Shown here: positions 1 to 48,085 of the stretch, in pieces | Numbering within the stretch: the first letter of the stretch is position 1 | Layout of the letters: the number at the start of each line of letters is the position of its first letter | Origin: Pholis gunnellus | Taxonomy: Eukaryota; Chordata; Actinopteri; Perciformes; Pholidae | DNA length: 64,000 bases | NCBI GenBank assembly: GCA_910591455.2 | Contig: OU342808.1 | Coordinates: 8,568,904-8,632,903, forward strand | Direction of reading: 5' to 3' | Made by a program: the position numbers and the translations under genes | Notes under the pieces: model-generated | The model's input: only the letters and a program-made list of their open reading frames with translations | What the model was told of the DNA's origin: nothing | Databases searched by the model: none

Positions 1-866
1 GAAGGGAAGTAGCGAGTGACTGACTCAGGGAAAACAGGTTTGGGACTTCGGTTTAGAGGCAAGTGGGGCGGGGGGGGGGGGGCACCCAGCGGTTGGACGC
101 GCAACCTTGAAACCACACAGAAAGCCAACCGTGATGTTTTGGGTTATTTTAACTCCTGACGCCTTCAAACTGGTTAACTGCAGGAAAGTGTGAATGATGC
201 GTTTGTTGTCCTTTTGTTCCACATTTGTCCGACTGTGACACGCGATGGTACGAGCCAGAAAAGAAGAAGACAAAAAAAAACGCACTTATCATTCATTCAC
301 TAATCATTTGCCAGTTTCTCAGCGATGCACTCTATGCTTTGTAGAAACACAACAAACATCTTTCCCACACTGCCCTCTCCCTGTTGGCCCTGTGCGTGCG
401 TGTGTGTGTGCTTCTTCCTCATTACAGCCACACTAATTACACTCTCATTAATGTAATTAATATTCACTGATCCAGCTCCCACTAGTCACAACATCAAAAC
501 ACAGCAGCGCAGACTGATTAACACACATACACATGTACACATTGTCCACAGATGAATACAAGCAGGAGCTTAATATAGAGAGATCACATGGAAAACGCAC
601 AGTCAGACCCACAAACGGGGCAGACCCCCCCAAGTTAAAAGTCAGATGATCACAATAATGTTGAGGTTTTAGTCTTTGCTTTATGAAGTAAACCATGTTT
701 AAGAGTTTTCCGTGGTCGTTTTTTAAAAAATGGGAGGGTTTGCTTAATCCCAAGATCCGCGTTTCAATCTTCAAATGAAAATCAATAAATAGTGATTTGC
801 AAGGTTTTGACAGGATGACAGCAACACACACTCACACACAGGTGCGCACACACACTTAGGACCTAC
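1..866 (-). other. zswim6: zswim6 intron 10 (part)
   Basis: Non-coding. Holds a 13-nt G run at 70-82 and, next to the exon 10 donor, a GU-rich stretch in transcript sense (about 821-856). No exon or RNA gene seen. Confidence 0.85.
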
Positions 867-35277
<34,411 letters not shown>

Positions 35278-35700
35278 GATCGCACCGCTTCCAACCTGAA
35301 GCGCAGTTCCTCTCCGATCATATAAACGGGATAAGGAAGAGAAAAGGGCAATCTCGCACCGATTGTTTGCCGTACATGGAGAGACTGCCCTTATTTGGGA
35401 AAGAGAGGCGGCGCTTGCGAGTTCCGTGAAGTCCTTTGTGTTGTCAAAGTAACCGGGATGGGCGGGATCCTGGAGCGCTGCCAGCGCACGAGTGGCGCTA
35501 TAAAAGGAACTGGAGGCGGAATTCCCGAACGTCGGCAAATCCTTTGTGAAGCCGTTCGGGAGCGCGAGGGCGGAGCCCCGGCGGCCGACGGCTTTTGAAG
35601 TTTCCTTCTTATTTGAGTTTAAAGGCGGGGACTTAATCCAGGGGCGGTCTCGCAGTTTCCCACAGGAGTAAAAGGGGGCAAGAAAGCGGACTTTTTTCTT

Positions 35701-37555
<1,855 letters not shown>

Positions 37556-37695
37556 AAGGACTACATGTCCCATCTTTCCAGTAACGCGTCATATCCAATC
37601 ACGAGCCGGGACCACGTCAGCTAACGTTACACTTCCCGGAACAGGGAGGAGCTGGTACTGATTATCGTGGATATAAACATCATCTCTGCACATTG
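37556..37695 (+). promoter_or_regulatory. smim15: smim15 promoter and non-coding first exon
   Basis: Ends at a good donor, CATTG|GTAAAT (GT at 37696-37697), that would splice to the acceptor TTTCTCAG at 38935-38942. Upstream are ACTACATGTCCCA (37560-37572, the ZNF143/THAP11-type core ACTACAnnTCCCA), a CCAAT box (37595-37599), CCACGTCA (37612-37619, a CREB/ATF6-type half site), TAACGTTA (37622-37629) and CTTCCCGGAA. No TATA box. The exact start site is unknown. Confidence 0.55.
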
Positions 37696-38942
37696 GTAAA
37701 TTTATTTTGTATTTATTTCGTTTTCGGCACCACTCGATTATGAAATGTATAGATTCGTTGTTTCGTCACGTTCATATGCGTTGTTGTTACGCTTTTAGCC
37801 GGTTGTCAGTGCTCTAAAGTTAGGCCGTTATGGATGGGCGGGGGTCAGCTAGCTTAGCTAACGTTAGTATAAAATGTAAATGTATCATCTGTGTCTCATA
37901 TGTTTAGATATAATCCTAGTGGCAGACAAGGTCAATGTGTCATATATGCATGTTTGTATGAGGCTGTTGCTAGAGTAAATAGTTTATAACGGTTTTCAGA
38001 ATGTAGCTAACTGATGCTAGCTTCGACTCGGGTTGATGCTAGTTAGCCAGTAGCTTGTGATCATTAGCAATTTGCGAGGGACTGTTAAGTCGGTGCGCTC
38101 AACAAGTAGCAATAATCTACAATAACTGGTAACTAAATACAACCATAGTGGTGTCTTAATGTATCATGTCAGTGATGCCAGTCGGTAACATTGGGACAAA
38201 GATGGCCCATGGCGTGATAACATATTTCAAAATGAAATGTAAGCTTCCTATGTTTTCCCAGTGAGTTAATTGGGAATTAGCTAACGTTACAGCTAATGCT
38301 AGCTAACGGTAGTTAAAATACAGGGCCAGTTTATATTTATTTGTGACTAAAGACTTTATTAAATATCCTTAATTTCAGTAGTCAATATTGTGAGAACAGT
38401 TACTAAGTCAGGGGTGTTTTGTCAGTCTCGTATGTAGTAACGTTAATGTTACCAAACTGTATTATGTATATATAATGTTTCATCCGTCGAAGATGTATCA
38501 TTAACGTTAGTTCTTGAACAATTGACCCTGAATATAATTACGTTGAGTTCAATTACCCTTAACTCAGCAGTATTTTAGATTTTGTGACTTGATTGACTAA
38601 ATAACCACTACTACTACTTCACAATATGTGCCTTAACCATTACGCAAGCAGGAAACCCCAACATATTGCCTGTATATAGTGCTTTATTCTCTTGTATCAA
38701 TTTGAGAAAGTACCATTGTCAAGTATTCAAATTGCTGCTTAGCTCGACAGGTTGTATATCTGGTTTAATGCTAGCACTAACCACAGTTTCAAAGAACCAA
38801 ATGTAGCTTTGTCATCTTGCTTTTTTTGTGCAACCAGCAGTCCAAAACCAATAACCCTTTGGTTGTTGATATAAATATGTTTTTTGCACAAATCACTCTG
38901 CCTTGATTATTCACCGCTTTCTCTCCTGGTACCGTTTCTCAG
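37696..38942 (+). other. smim15: smim15 intron 1 (5' UTR intron)
   Basis: Proposed intron from GTAAAT to the acceptor TTCTCAG. AT-rich and free of long simple repeats. Carries four more TAACGTTA octamers at 37859, 38282, 38438 and 38512. Confidence 0.65.
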
Positions 38943-38973
38943 GTTTGATTAAGCCTCATTGTTGCCGACCAGG

Positions 38974-39198
38974 ATGATTGACGTTCGGGCATGGGCAGAG
39001 TATGTGGTGGAATGGGCTGCCAAAGACCCCTACGGTTTCCTCACCACTGTCATCCTGGCTCTCACGCCTCTCTTCATTGCCAGTGCACTGCTGTCCTGGA
39101 AACTGGCCAAGATGATTGAGGCACGTGACCGGGAACAGAAGAAAAAGCAGAAACGTCAGGAAAACATAGCCAAGGCCAAGAGGACCAAGAAAGACTAA
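38974..39198 (+). CDS. smim15: small integral membrane protein 15
   Basis: Complete 74-codon frame in a single exon, same length as the human protein and nearly identical to it (AWAEYVVEWAAKDPYGFLTT is shared). Seen: an amphipathic N-terminus (1-20), one hydrophobic segment at about 21-41 (VILALTPLFIASALL), then a strongly basic, Lys/Glu-rich helical tail (45-74). The start is ATG at 38974; the frame is open a little further upstream but only with TTG codons. Function is not established in the family; a single-pass membrane protein with a cytosolic basic tail is the usual description. It lies head to head with zswim6 and tail to tail with ndufaf2, the arrangement I recall in mammals. Confidence 0.96.
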   Translation: MIDVRAWAEYVVEWAAKDPYGFLTTVILALTPLFIASALLSWKLAKMIEARDREQKKKQKRQENIAKAKRTKKD

Positions 39199-39605
39199 GC
39201 CTGTGGGTAGATTGAGGGCATACCAAAAAAAAAAACAGGAGGAGCAACCACCACGCTCACAGTCCTCCTTATTCCAATAATGACACGGTGCCCTTCGTTG
39301 TCCCAGCCCTGCTGTCAGCACTGGGCCTCTACGCCTCATATCCAGGGCAGGAGTCTGGCCCTGCGGGCCCAACGGTGCTGAGACGGACAGTACTGCCCGA
39401 AAGAGGCTCGTCCCAGTGGGACTTTGGTCAGCAAGAGCACAGTGGTCATCTGTATGATGTTATTGTACAGGAATCCACTGATTATATTGTGCAGCTGTTG
39501 CAACACCTTGCATTCCATTGTTAACGTCCGTGTTCTGCTGAATTGACGATTTAATGAGCATACTGGAACTTTTCCCCAAAATATCCCAAATACAACTTTT
39601 TAATC

Positions 39606-39611
39606 AATAAA
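39606..39611 (+). terminator. smim15: smim15 proximal poly(A) signal
   Basis: AATAAA 408 nt after the stop codon, followed by a T-rich stretch. Two further AATAAA at 40890-40895 and 40906-40911 could serve a longer 3' UTR. Confidence 0.6.
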
Positions 39612-41007
39612 GTTTTCATGGTTGATAAGAAAATCTAATTTCCTCTTTGTGCATTTAATATTGGACTCTGGAGTGCTTTTACTTTTAAAGTATTCATCCC
39701 CTAATGTTTAGTTGTATTGTACCAGATTGCATTTAACTGGGCTTTTATGTACTGGTGGTCAGAAAAGACACAAATATCAAACAGAAAACAATTCTCTACA
39801 AATTCATTGCAAATGTGCAGCAGCCAGTTGTCTTTAGAAGCAGCATATGTTACAATAACTTACCAGTGAGATGTGAATTCAGGTTAAATACCCACTGCTG
39901 GTTAAGTTATGTAACAGCTGTAAAAGGTGCTTTTATTAAATATCGACTTGAAAGGAGAGAGCCAGGATTGTTTTGGCCAGGTTTTGTTATTCAGCCTATT
40001 TAGTATGTTCTTTGTATACTGTATACTCTAAATTTAGATGCATTTGCAAAGATGTGTTGAATTTGGTACTTATTTGTTTTATTAAATACAAATTACCTTC
40101 ACTGTGACTCAGTGTAAATTAAAACATTACAAAGTCCAGTGAGGTTTTATAGGTACTGTGATTCTTGTGAAGAAGCAGCGTAAACAGATCATTCTAAATA
40201 GACGGATGGACCTGCACACATTTCTTCATATTTCTCTTGAAATTGTATTTCTCCCTGGGTTCAGTCAGAGGATTTAGACAATCATATTGTGTTGGGAGAC
40301 TATGTTGTCATCGCCAAGATCCTAGTTTATGCTGCTTTCTTTATTTTTTTTAAGCCCTACTGAACTTTCTCCAGCAACTCTGAAAAACATGCACTCTGAT
40401 CTCAAGTGAAAGGACTTCTTACTGGGGATCAATACACTGTAACATTATTCAGTCCTTTGATTTGTGATTTACAAGCAGTGGACACCACCTCCATGACAAA
40501 CAGTTCAATTTAGTGTCAACCGTGATCTTATCTACGTTATTCCCACAGGATTAAACGTGCTCCCTCAACAAGTAATGCTTTTCAATCTTTACAATGTCAA
40601 ATGTTGCTCACTGAGGGATATTTAAAGCAACTGCACAATTTTTCTGGTTCAGTTCACTGGTGAGGAGTAAATGGCAATTTCATTAAAATAGTTACAATTT
40701 ATTGGAAAATGTACACTATCCCTTACACAAGAGTATTTGCTGAACTCCATGACTACTGAAAGTACGACCATTTCAGTTGTGGTCCCTTACATTCAGCTTC
40801 AAGATGAGCGGTGCTTATTGTCTTGTGTATATACAATATACAGAGCGGGACTAGAAAAATGGAAATGCCTATATAATGTAATACAGGCCAATAAAACAGC
40901 CTTGAAATAAACACTTCCTTCGTGAAACAGAGAGGAGTTGATCAAACTGGTCATCTCAGAAGTTCTAGTCTCACCTGAAAGTGAATTTCAGTTTCACACA
41001 GGAAGTA
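39612..41007. other. smim15 distal 3' UTR or spacer
   Basis: AT-rich, repeat-poor DNA, consistent with a long alternative smim15 3' UTR ending at the AATAAA pair near 40.9 kb. No reading frame recognised. Confidence 0.5.
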
Positions 41008-41013
41008 TTTATT
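41008..41013 (-). terminator. ndufaf2: ndufaf2 poly(A) signal
   Basis: TTTATT on the plus strand, AATAAA in the ndufaf2 sense, 69 nt past the stop codon. Gives a very short 3' UTR. Confidence 0.6.
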
Positions 41014-41081
41014 GTTGTAAGATTTTTCTATTAGATTGTATCAAACATCACAGCGGCCTCAGTGCATGTGGACGTCTCAGT

Positions 41082-41318
41082 CTATTTCTTGGGCAGCCAG
41101 GAGCCGGGCTGGAAGGTGTTTGCAGTGCTGGTGGGGTCTTCGCTGATCTCCTGCTTGCCGAAGCCGGTGGTGGATGCGTGGCCCTTCGCCACAGTCTTTG
41201 CCGAAGTCGCCACCAGACCTTCCTCATACTCCTGAGCCTGTAGGGCCAGATCTTTCTCCTCCACCCCCTTGGCCTTCAGTTTGATGTTCTCCCTGTAAGA
41301 CTCATTCTTCAGCAGCTC
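41082..41318 (-). CDS. ndufaf2: ndufaf2 coding exon 4 (terminal)
   Basis: 237 nt including stop TAG at 41084-41082. Acceptor is a short GU repeat then ttttatag|GAGCTG. Encodes ELLKNESYRENIKLK to NTFQPGSWLPKK. Confidence 0.95.
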   Translation of the reverse strand, partial: ELLKNESYRENIKLKAKGVEEKDLALQAQEYEEGLVATSAKTVAKGHASTTGFGKQEISEDPTSTANTFQPGSWLPKK

Positions 41319-43098
41319 CTATAAAACACACACACACAGGTGGACGTACAGCACATGCATATTCAAGGTTTTCTGCAGTGGTAACCAAATTAAATTGAAT
41401 ACATCATAGAATGCAATTTACTTTCTTTTTTTTCATGGCCACGCCTGTCAAAGAATGATGGAAAACCAGGAGGGATGATGCGGCCTAGAATCATTTATTA
41501 AGTATATGAAGTTATTGACATTCATGGCATATTTTTGTCAGCGCTTCCCAGCTACATAACAAGAATTCCTCATAATAGAATCCGTTTACGTGACCTGGAC
41601 CCAGATAAGCGGCAGAGGATTGATTAAGTGATTAAAATGCATTGATTTAGGTTTTTGCTGAAATCAACACTTAGCGCATTATGAATCGATGAGCTTCCTC
41701 CCCGCTGTCCTGTTTGGTTTGATGCCGCTGACTGAAACTCCTCCTGCTCATGCAATCCACCATCACAACTAACCCACTTGTAGGATTATAGATGTATGAC
41801 GCCTCCCTACAGCCCGCAGCCATATGCAAAAAGAGTTAAAACTATTGTTACCGTCTACGACAGATATTCAAGACCCTTGTAAACAAATTTCTATTTCTAT
41901 TACCTTACTTTTTGAGGGATCTGAATCGTTGCAGATACCCAGATATTGCATGTTGTAGTCTGTGACACCATGTATAAATGCTGGTCTTTAGGGGTGGGTG
42001 ATATGGATAAAATCCCCCATCATGGTATATGTAATTTTTGTATTTATTTTGAGAATAACGATACATTTCAAGGTACTTTCGCGCCATATCGCCCATCCCT
42101 ACCAGACGTCATCTACAAATGTCTGTGGTGTTGGCGATGTTGAGGTGGCGGTTTCTTGAAGTTGTGAGAGAATGGACTGTGACTACAAGATCACTTACTG
42201 GACCCTCCAAACTGTCCTGCAAAACCGAACCAGTGATAACTTTCCCTCCTTCCATCAACTACCTTTTGAAAGGAAACAAAAAGTCAACTGCTCACCGGTC
42301 AAAGCAGAAGAGTCCCGAAGTCGCACTGGGAAGCTTCCAGGAACAAATGTGTCCGTCTATGTATGAGGTATTAACTAAAAAAAAAGTACCAACATGTTCC
42401 GTTAAACTAGATTGTTTAAAAATGTAGCGCTTGGAACGGATCGGTAAACCAACACGACAGGAGGCAATAAAAATAACAGCCATTCTAGCTCATGGAAACA
42501 ATTAGAACTCGAACATGCTGTAGTTCACCAGTGGAATAGTTACCCACTTGAGCCACAGCTAGTGTCCAGTGATGTGAGCCTCTCCCTAGCATGAGAAGCC
42601 AAAAAGGAAGGGGGGGGGGGGGGGGGACTGGGCATAATGCTGTTGTGTTCTGGCAGAACTGAAGGACTGGAAAAGAGAGGGGCGAGCCGTGGCCAAAAAG
42701 CCCCGCTTTGGGGAGGGAGACAAACATACTGAGCTGCTTTTCCAGCCTGTTAATGACAGGATTTAATCCAATCAATTTATGTCGGCTTGGACCGGGAAGA
42801 GAGGGAGCGTGACAAGGGGTAGGGTAATGTGCTGGGAGTGAAGCCTTGGCCACATCAACACTGTCCAGCTGTCGGTGGCAGCTATTGGGCAGACGCAAGG
42901 CAGAAAATTGGAAGAGAATGTTCTGGCAATGGAGGCAGGGGATGGCATTGGCCACTGGCAGGGACAGAGGACAGACAGATAGAAGGAGTGCCTGGGTATT
43001 GGCCTTCCAAGGGATTTCCTATAGACCCACATTTCGCCGGCCAAATAATTTCCAGCATTCTCGCATTTAAAGAGCAATAAACCCAGTGAGAGGTACAC

Positions 43099-43135
<37 letters not shown>

Positions 43136-45492
43136 ACTCTCACTTCACCGTTCCCATCTTGGAGACTGCCAGAAATAAAACACAAAAAAGCCGAGACGCA
43201 GGCTTTTTGCTGGAAAAAAAGAAAAAGAAAGTAAACTAGGACATGGTGTCAGTGAGCCCCTTGTTCAGAGGCTGTCTTTGCTCTCCGCCTCGCCATCAAT
43301 GCACTTCAGCTGCTGTTTATTTTAACACCTGTCCCCCAAAGTTCCTGGATCCAGTTCGAAACGGTAAGATAAAAACAAATCAAAGCCTTTCCTTGCTTCT
43401 TTCCCTCCCTTGTAACCAGCCCCCCAGAGTCCAACCATCAGCACAGCGGGGAGACGTACCTTGGCGGAGGGGGGCTCCTTCCGTCTGCCTCGGATCCAAG
43501 CTGGAGAGGAGGAGGAGCAGGAGGAGCAGGAGAAGAGATGAGGAAAAAGAAAGGAAAAAAAAAAAAGAAGAGTGAGAACACCCACACAAACATACGCGGC
43601 ATAAACAAAACCTGCAGTCATATTTCAAGGCTGCGGCTATAGCATCACTGGAGTTTCGGGGCACTACAGTAACGCGGTGCATAACCAAGCTAGTTGGGGG
43701 GGGGGGGTTTCACTTTGTTTAGTTTCAAAGTTTTCACTTTGTTTAGTTTCATTTCACTTAGCGAACCATGGGGAAACCTGCAGAATGGTAAAAGTTATAC
43801 ACATGATAAGCTCAACACACCAGTGCTGCTTTAGTGGAGGCAGAGCGGGGCCGCTGAGCGCCGTGTCTCAGAAGAGGCAGTGTGAATCGGCTCTGATCTT
43901 TGGATTTGAAAGTACACACTCTGTCATTCTCCATCAGTAGCTCTGTCCTTCTCTCTCCTCCTGAGTAGAACTGTGTCTGTCTGTCTCCTTTTTTTTCTTT
44001 TTAAGGAGCTCTATTTTGGCTGAGCTGGCTGCACAGCAGAGCAGGTTAAAGGGAGCCAGAGAGAGAGAAGAGAGAGAGAGATTTTCTAACTCTTCCTCCA
44101 GCTAGTGCAGGGATTCTGGGCCTCTTTTATCCCTCTCTTATTTGCATCCTGATGAAAATGCATGAGGGATGGGGCGAAGCAGGATGAGGGGTTTAAGGTG
44201 GATAAAGCCCGTCTGAGACAGAGGAAACAGTTTGTATCCAGTTGTAAGAAATTTGAAACACTATTTCATGACAAGGTTGTATAACACCAGCAGAAGGCAT
44301 CTTTGATAAACTCATGAATACACTTTTCCCTACCCCCCATCTCACTGTATGAAACACAACCAAAACAAAAAAGAATCAATGGATTAGCCTAGGCCCCAAT
44401 AGATGCAGCCATGAATCTGTTATTCCATGTATTTGTGCAGCACTTTGTGTACCGTGCTGGGCCGCTCTCCGGTTAACATTTATCCGTGTTAGTGATAGTT
44501 AAAGCACGTGACAGTGATGCTGTGGTCCAGACTTACCGTCCCACTCCATCGGTATGCTGCCCTCGATATACTCATATTCTGTCGGATTGGCTGCCTCTAC
44601 CAGCCGCTTGGCACGGACGAGCCTGCCTGGAAAACCACAAAAAAAAAAACAGAAAAACAAACTGAAAAAAAAAGTAGAGAAAGAGGGGAGCAAGAGATGC
44701 TCAACGGCGGTGCATTCGAAACGCAAAAGGAACACAAACAAACACAAAGAGGCGCGGGCAGACGGCTCTCAGTCTCCCGCTCGCACAGACACGCGTGATG
44801 CAGACAGACGCACAGACACGCAAATACACAGAGGGATGACAGCACTGTGACAGGCCGTGGATGATTACCTCGCGGCCCTCGGGCCCTTCTCCTCAGATCT
44901 CGCTGAGTGGCTCCAAATCTGGGCTAAGCCTTTATGCAAATCAGCCTTCCCTTTAACCCAACCAACCACAGCCCCCCTCGCTCGCAGGCTCCTCCAATCG
45001 CGGCGCTCTGGCTAACAATGCCCTCCAAAAATCAACATCAAGCCGAGCCGGAGACAAAAGAGGTCAGATATCACAGAGAACAGGAGAGGCACGAGCCGCG
45101 TGGAATATTAAGTGCTCCTCTCCCTATCTGTATACAGCACGACGCTTGCTAGCAGCAAGGCCACCGCCAATTATTTTTGGTCGAATCTGCTGATTAGACA
45201 AGTTCGGCTGGCACACAATGACATGGAGACGGAGGTAGATGGGACAGGGGTAATGGGCGGAGGAGGGGGGGGGGGGGGGGGCAATGGATAGACATAGAGA
45301 CAGAATTAGGGGGAGCGAGAGAATTAAGAAAGAGCCAGTTGCGTTGTGTCTTTATACAGTGTTCTCTACTAACAAGTGTTTCCATAGTCTCTCCTCGCAG
45401 GTAGCCGGATGCCCGTGCATCGCTCCCATCCCTCGAAGAAATGATGAGGCAAGGAAGGAGGGGGTAGAAGGAGGGAGGGAAGGAGGGGGAGC

Positions 45493-45527
<35 letters not shown>

Positions 45528-47094
45528 GGAGTGATGATGCATGGCAAACATGGCTCGGAGAAGAGAAATGGATGGGCAAGGAAAACAACACGCTCCAAAA
45601 CACAGACAATCTGTCAGGATTCCATCACCGTTTCTCCGCAGCTGACTGGACATGGACAAATGGAGGCAACCACCTCCATGCACACGGCAGACTGATGGCC
45701 TTAATGTTTACTTCAGCCATAACAGATAGCCGCGGCGCTGGGATGGATGAAGGATGGCACTCAAAAGTGGCTGAGCGAGCGTATGCGCGCGGGAAGGCCG
45801 CGCTTGCTCGTGCCTTCTTCCCAAAAGTTGTTCGGCCCCCCCCCCCCCCCCACCCGTGAAGACAAAAACGTTTGTTCACGCATGTGCTGCTCTGTGATTA
45901 CGCCCTATGAGCAGGATTCCTTCCCATACTTTATCCAGCCTATATAGTAATCAGGTCAGCTAATTAGGCTATTGCTTTGGTTTCTGCGTTGGCTCCCACT
46001 AGATTGTCACTATAGGGCTTCACAGGCTCCAGCTCTGCAGCTTCAGGTTTCTTATATCCAGGTCTGACAAAACAACACTGTGTCCTCTCACCTTATCCGA
46101 GACGCTGGCCCGGCATCGTGTAAAACACATCCTGTGATCCCCACATTTGTTTACATTTGTGCCTTAAAAGGCCTTCTGAGAAACGATTTTCTTAGAAGCC
46201 CCCCCCCCCCATGGTAGCAGAACAAAAATAACTGCCAGCAAACAAAAGGCTGCGTTCTCTAGGCAATACTCACAAATACGTTTAACAGGTATGCTAATTG
46301 TAAGACACATCCTATCCGTATTTGCATTGGCGGGGGTGGCAACAGACAGAAATGGTACAATTATGATACAGTCCCCACATGCAATGTGCTTAACTACAGC
46401 TAATGCCTAACTAATAAGCATAAAGAGAGGCACCCACTTTTTCCTCTATCTCTATCTCTCCGCTAGGTTGTACCCCCCCCCCCTCTCTGCCACACTCCAA
46501 CATGGCTCTCCTCTTGTCTTGTTGCTTTTGCAGCATGACTAAACCCCTTCCACCACGGCTTTTATCCCTGGATTTGAATAACAAATACAGTATGTACATA
46601 TATTTATGAAACACGGCTGATCCTCCCACCACATACACTTTGGGAGGAGGCTTGTCGGTCTGATTGGGGGGGGGGGGGGGGGGGGGGGATCTCGCTCTCT
46701 TGGTAATCTCTGAGCTGGGACAACTGCAGAACAACACATAGGCCAAGGCTACGAACCGCACCGCTCTACAAATATAACTACAAAAGTTCAAAAGGAACGC
46801 ACCACTTCAGATGAACGGTATAACAAGCAACACACGTTACTTGTGGACGTCGGTGTTATTGAAGAATGGATTTACTGCGTATAGGCCTACTCCTCACGTA
46901 ACATAGCAGAACAGAATTGGCCTGGCACATCGTTTGCTTAGTGAATTCTGAGCTCAGGGGGCTGCCTGCAACAGCAACAATTACTGTCATTACTAATTAA
47001 TACATTCTTTTTTTTTTTTGTCTTTTTTTTTTGGCCCAAAGCCCAAACGTTACTTACTTTGTTTGATCCAGTCAAAAAATAATAATATAAATAC

Positions 47095-47147
<53 letters not shown>

Positions 47148-47415
47148 GTATAGTGCTGTAGTGCTATTAAATGTGCCAGCATGAAAAATACAACCAGCTA
47201 TTTAAAATGTATATAATACGCCCCCCCCCAAAAATAATCTCTTCATTAACAATATTTAACCAGCAAGTTCTGTTTTTTACTGGAAAAATATCAGTCGAGA
47301 TCCACTGATTATCAATAGAACGAGTAACTGAATTATATAATCCTCAACGTTAGCTTCGTATAGTCTGTACTTTAAGATCTGTCAGGCAGTCAGCAAATTG
47401 GGTGTAGGGAGGGGG

Positions 47416-47499
<84 letters not shown>

Positions 47500-48040
47500 A
47501 GACAGAGAGAGATGTGAAAGGTGTTAGGAGCTCTCGATCTCAGTGGGCCCCTTTGTGACAGGTCTGCCTTCTCATCACTCACTAGGGGAAACCTACTTAC
47601 CAGTCAAACACACACACACACATACACACACACACAAACAACACACACACACACACTGGCTAGAGAGCAGGCAGATTAACCTGAGGGACAGGAGCGAGGA
47701 CGCTGCCTCTTACCGTGAAGGACAAACGCAGCACTGCGTTGGAGAGGGGGAGGGGCCCGGCAGGAGGAACGAAATCCCACCGCATAAATATTCATGAGCC
47801 ATCTCACCTGTCTGAGTGCGACTCATCTGTGAGCCCGGCTGTGGAACCGGGGGGATGGGGGGGTAGGAGGGGCGAGGGAAGGGAGGAGACGGGTGAGAGG
47901 GTTGCCTTGGCAGCCGGGTCGGGAGCCAATCAAACAGCAGGTACGCCTATCCTTCCCGTTCGTTAGAATAAGACGTGATGCGCGCCGAGGGTTGCTCTTT
48001 GAACCCTGAACACATCCCGCTAAACTCCATCACCTGCTTC

Positions 48041-48085
<45 letters not shown>

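Larger units (their letters stand above)
41319..43459 (-). other. ndufaf2: ndufaf2 intron 3
   Basis: Contains a 113-bp inverted-terminal-repeat element (41989-42101), a 17-nt G run (42610-42626) and a 32-nt G run (43101-43132). No exon seen. Confidence 0.85.

Noticed and set aside
37595..37616. CCAAT plus CCACG as an ER stress response element in the smim15 promoter
   Set aside because: The spacing is 12 nt, not the 9 nt that the element requires.
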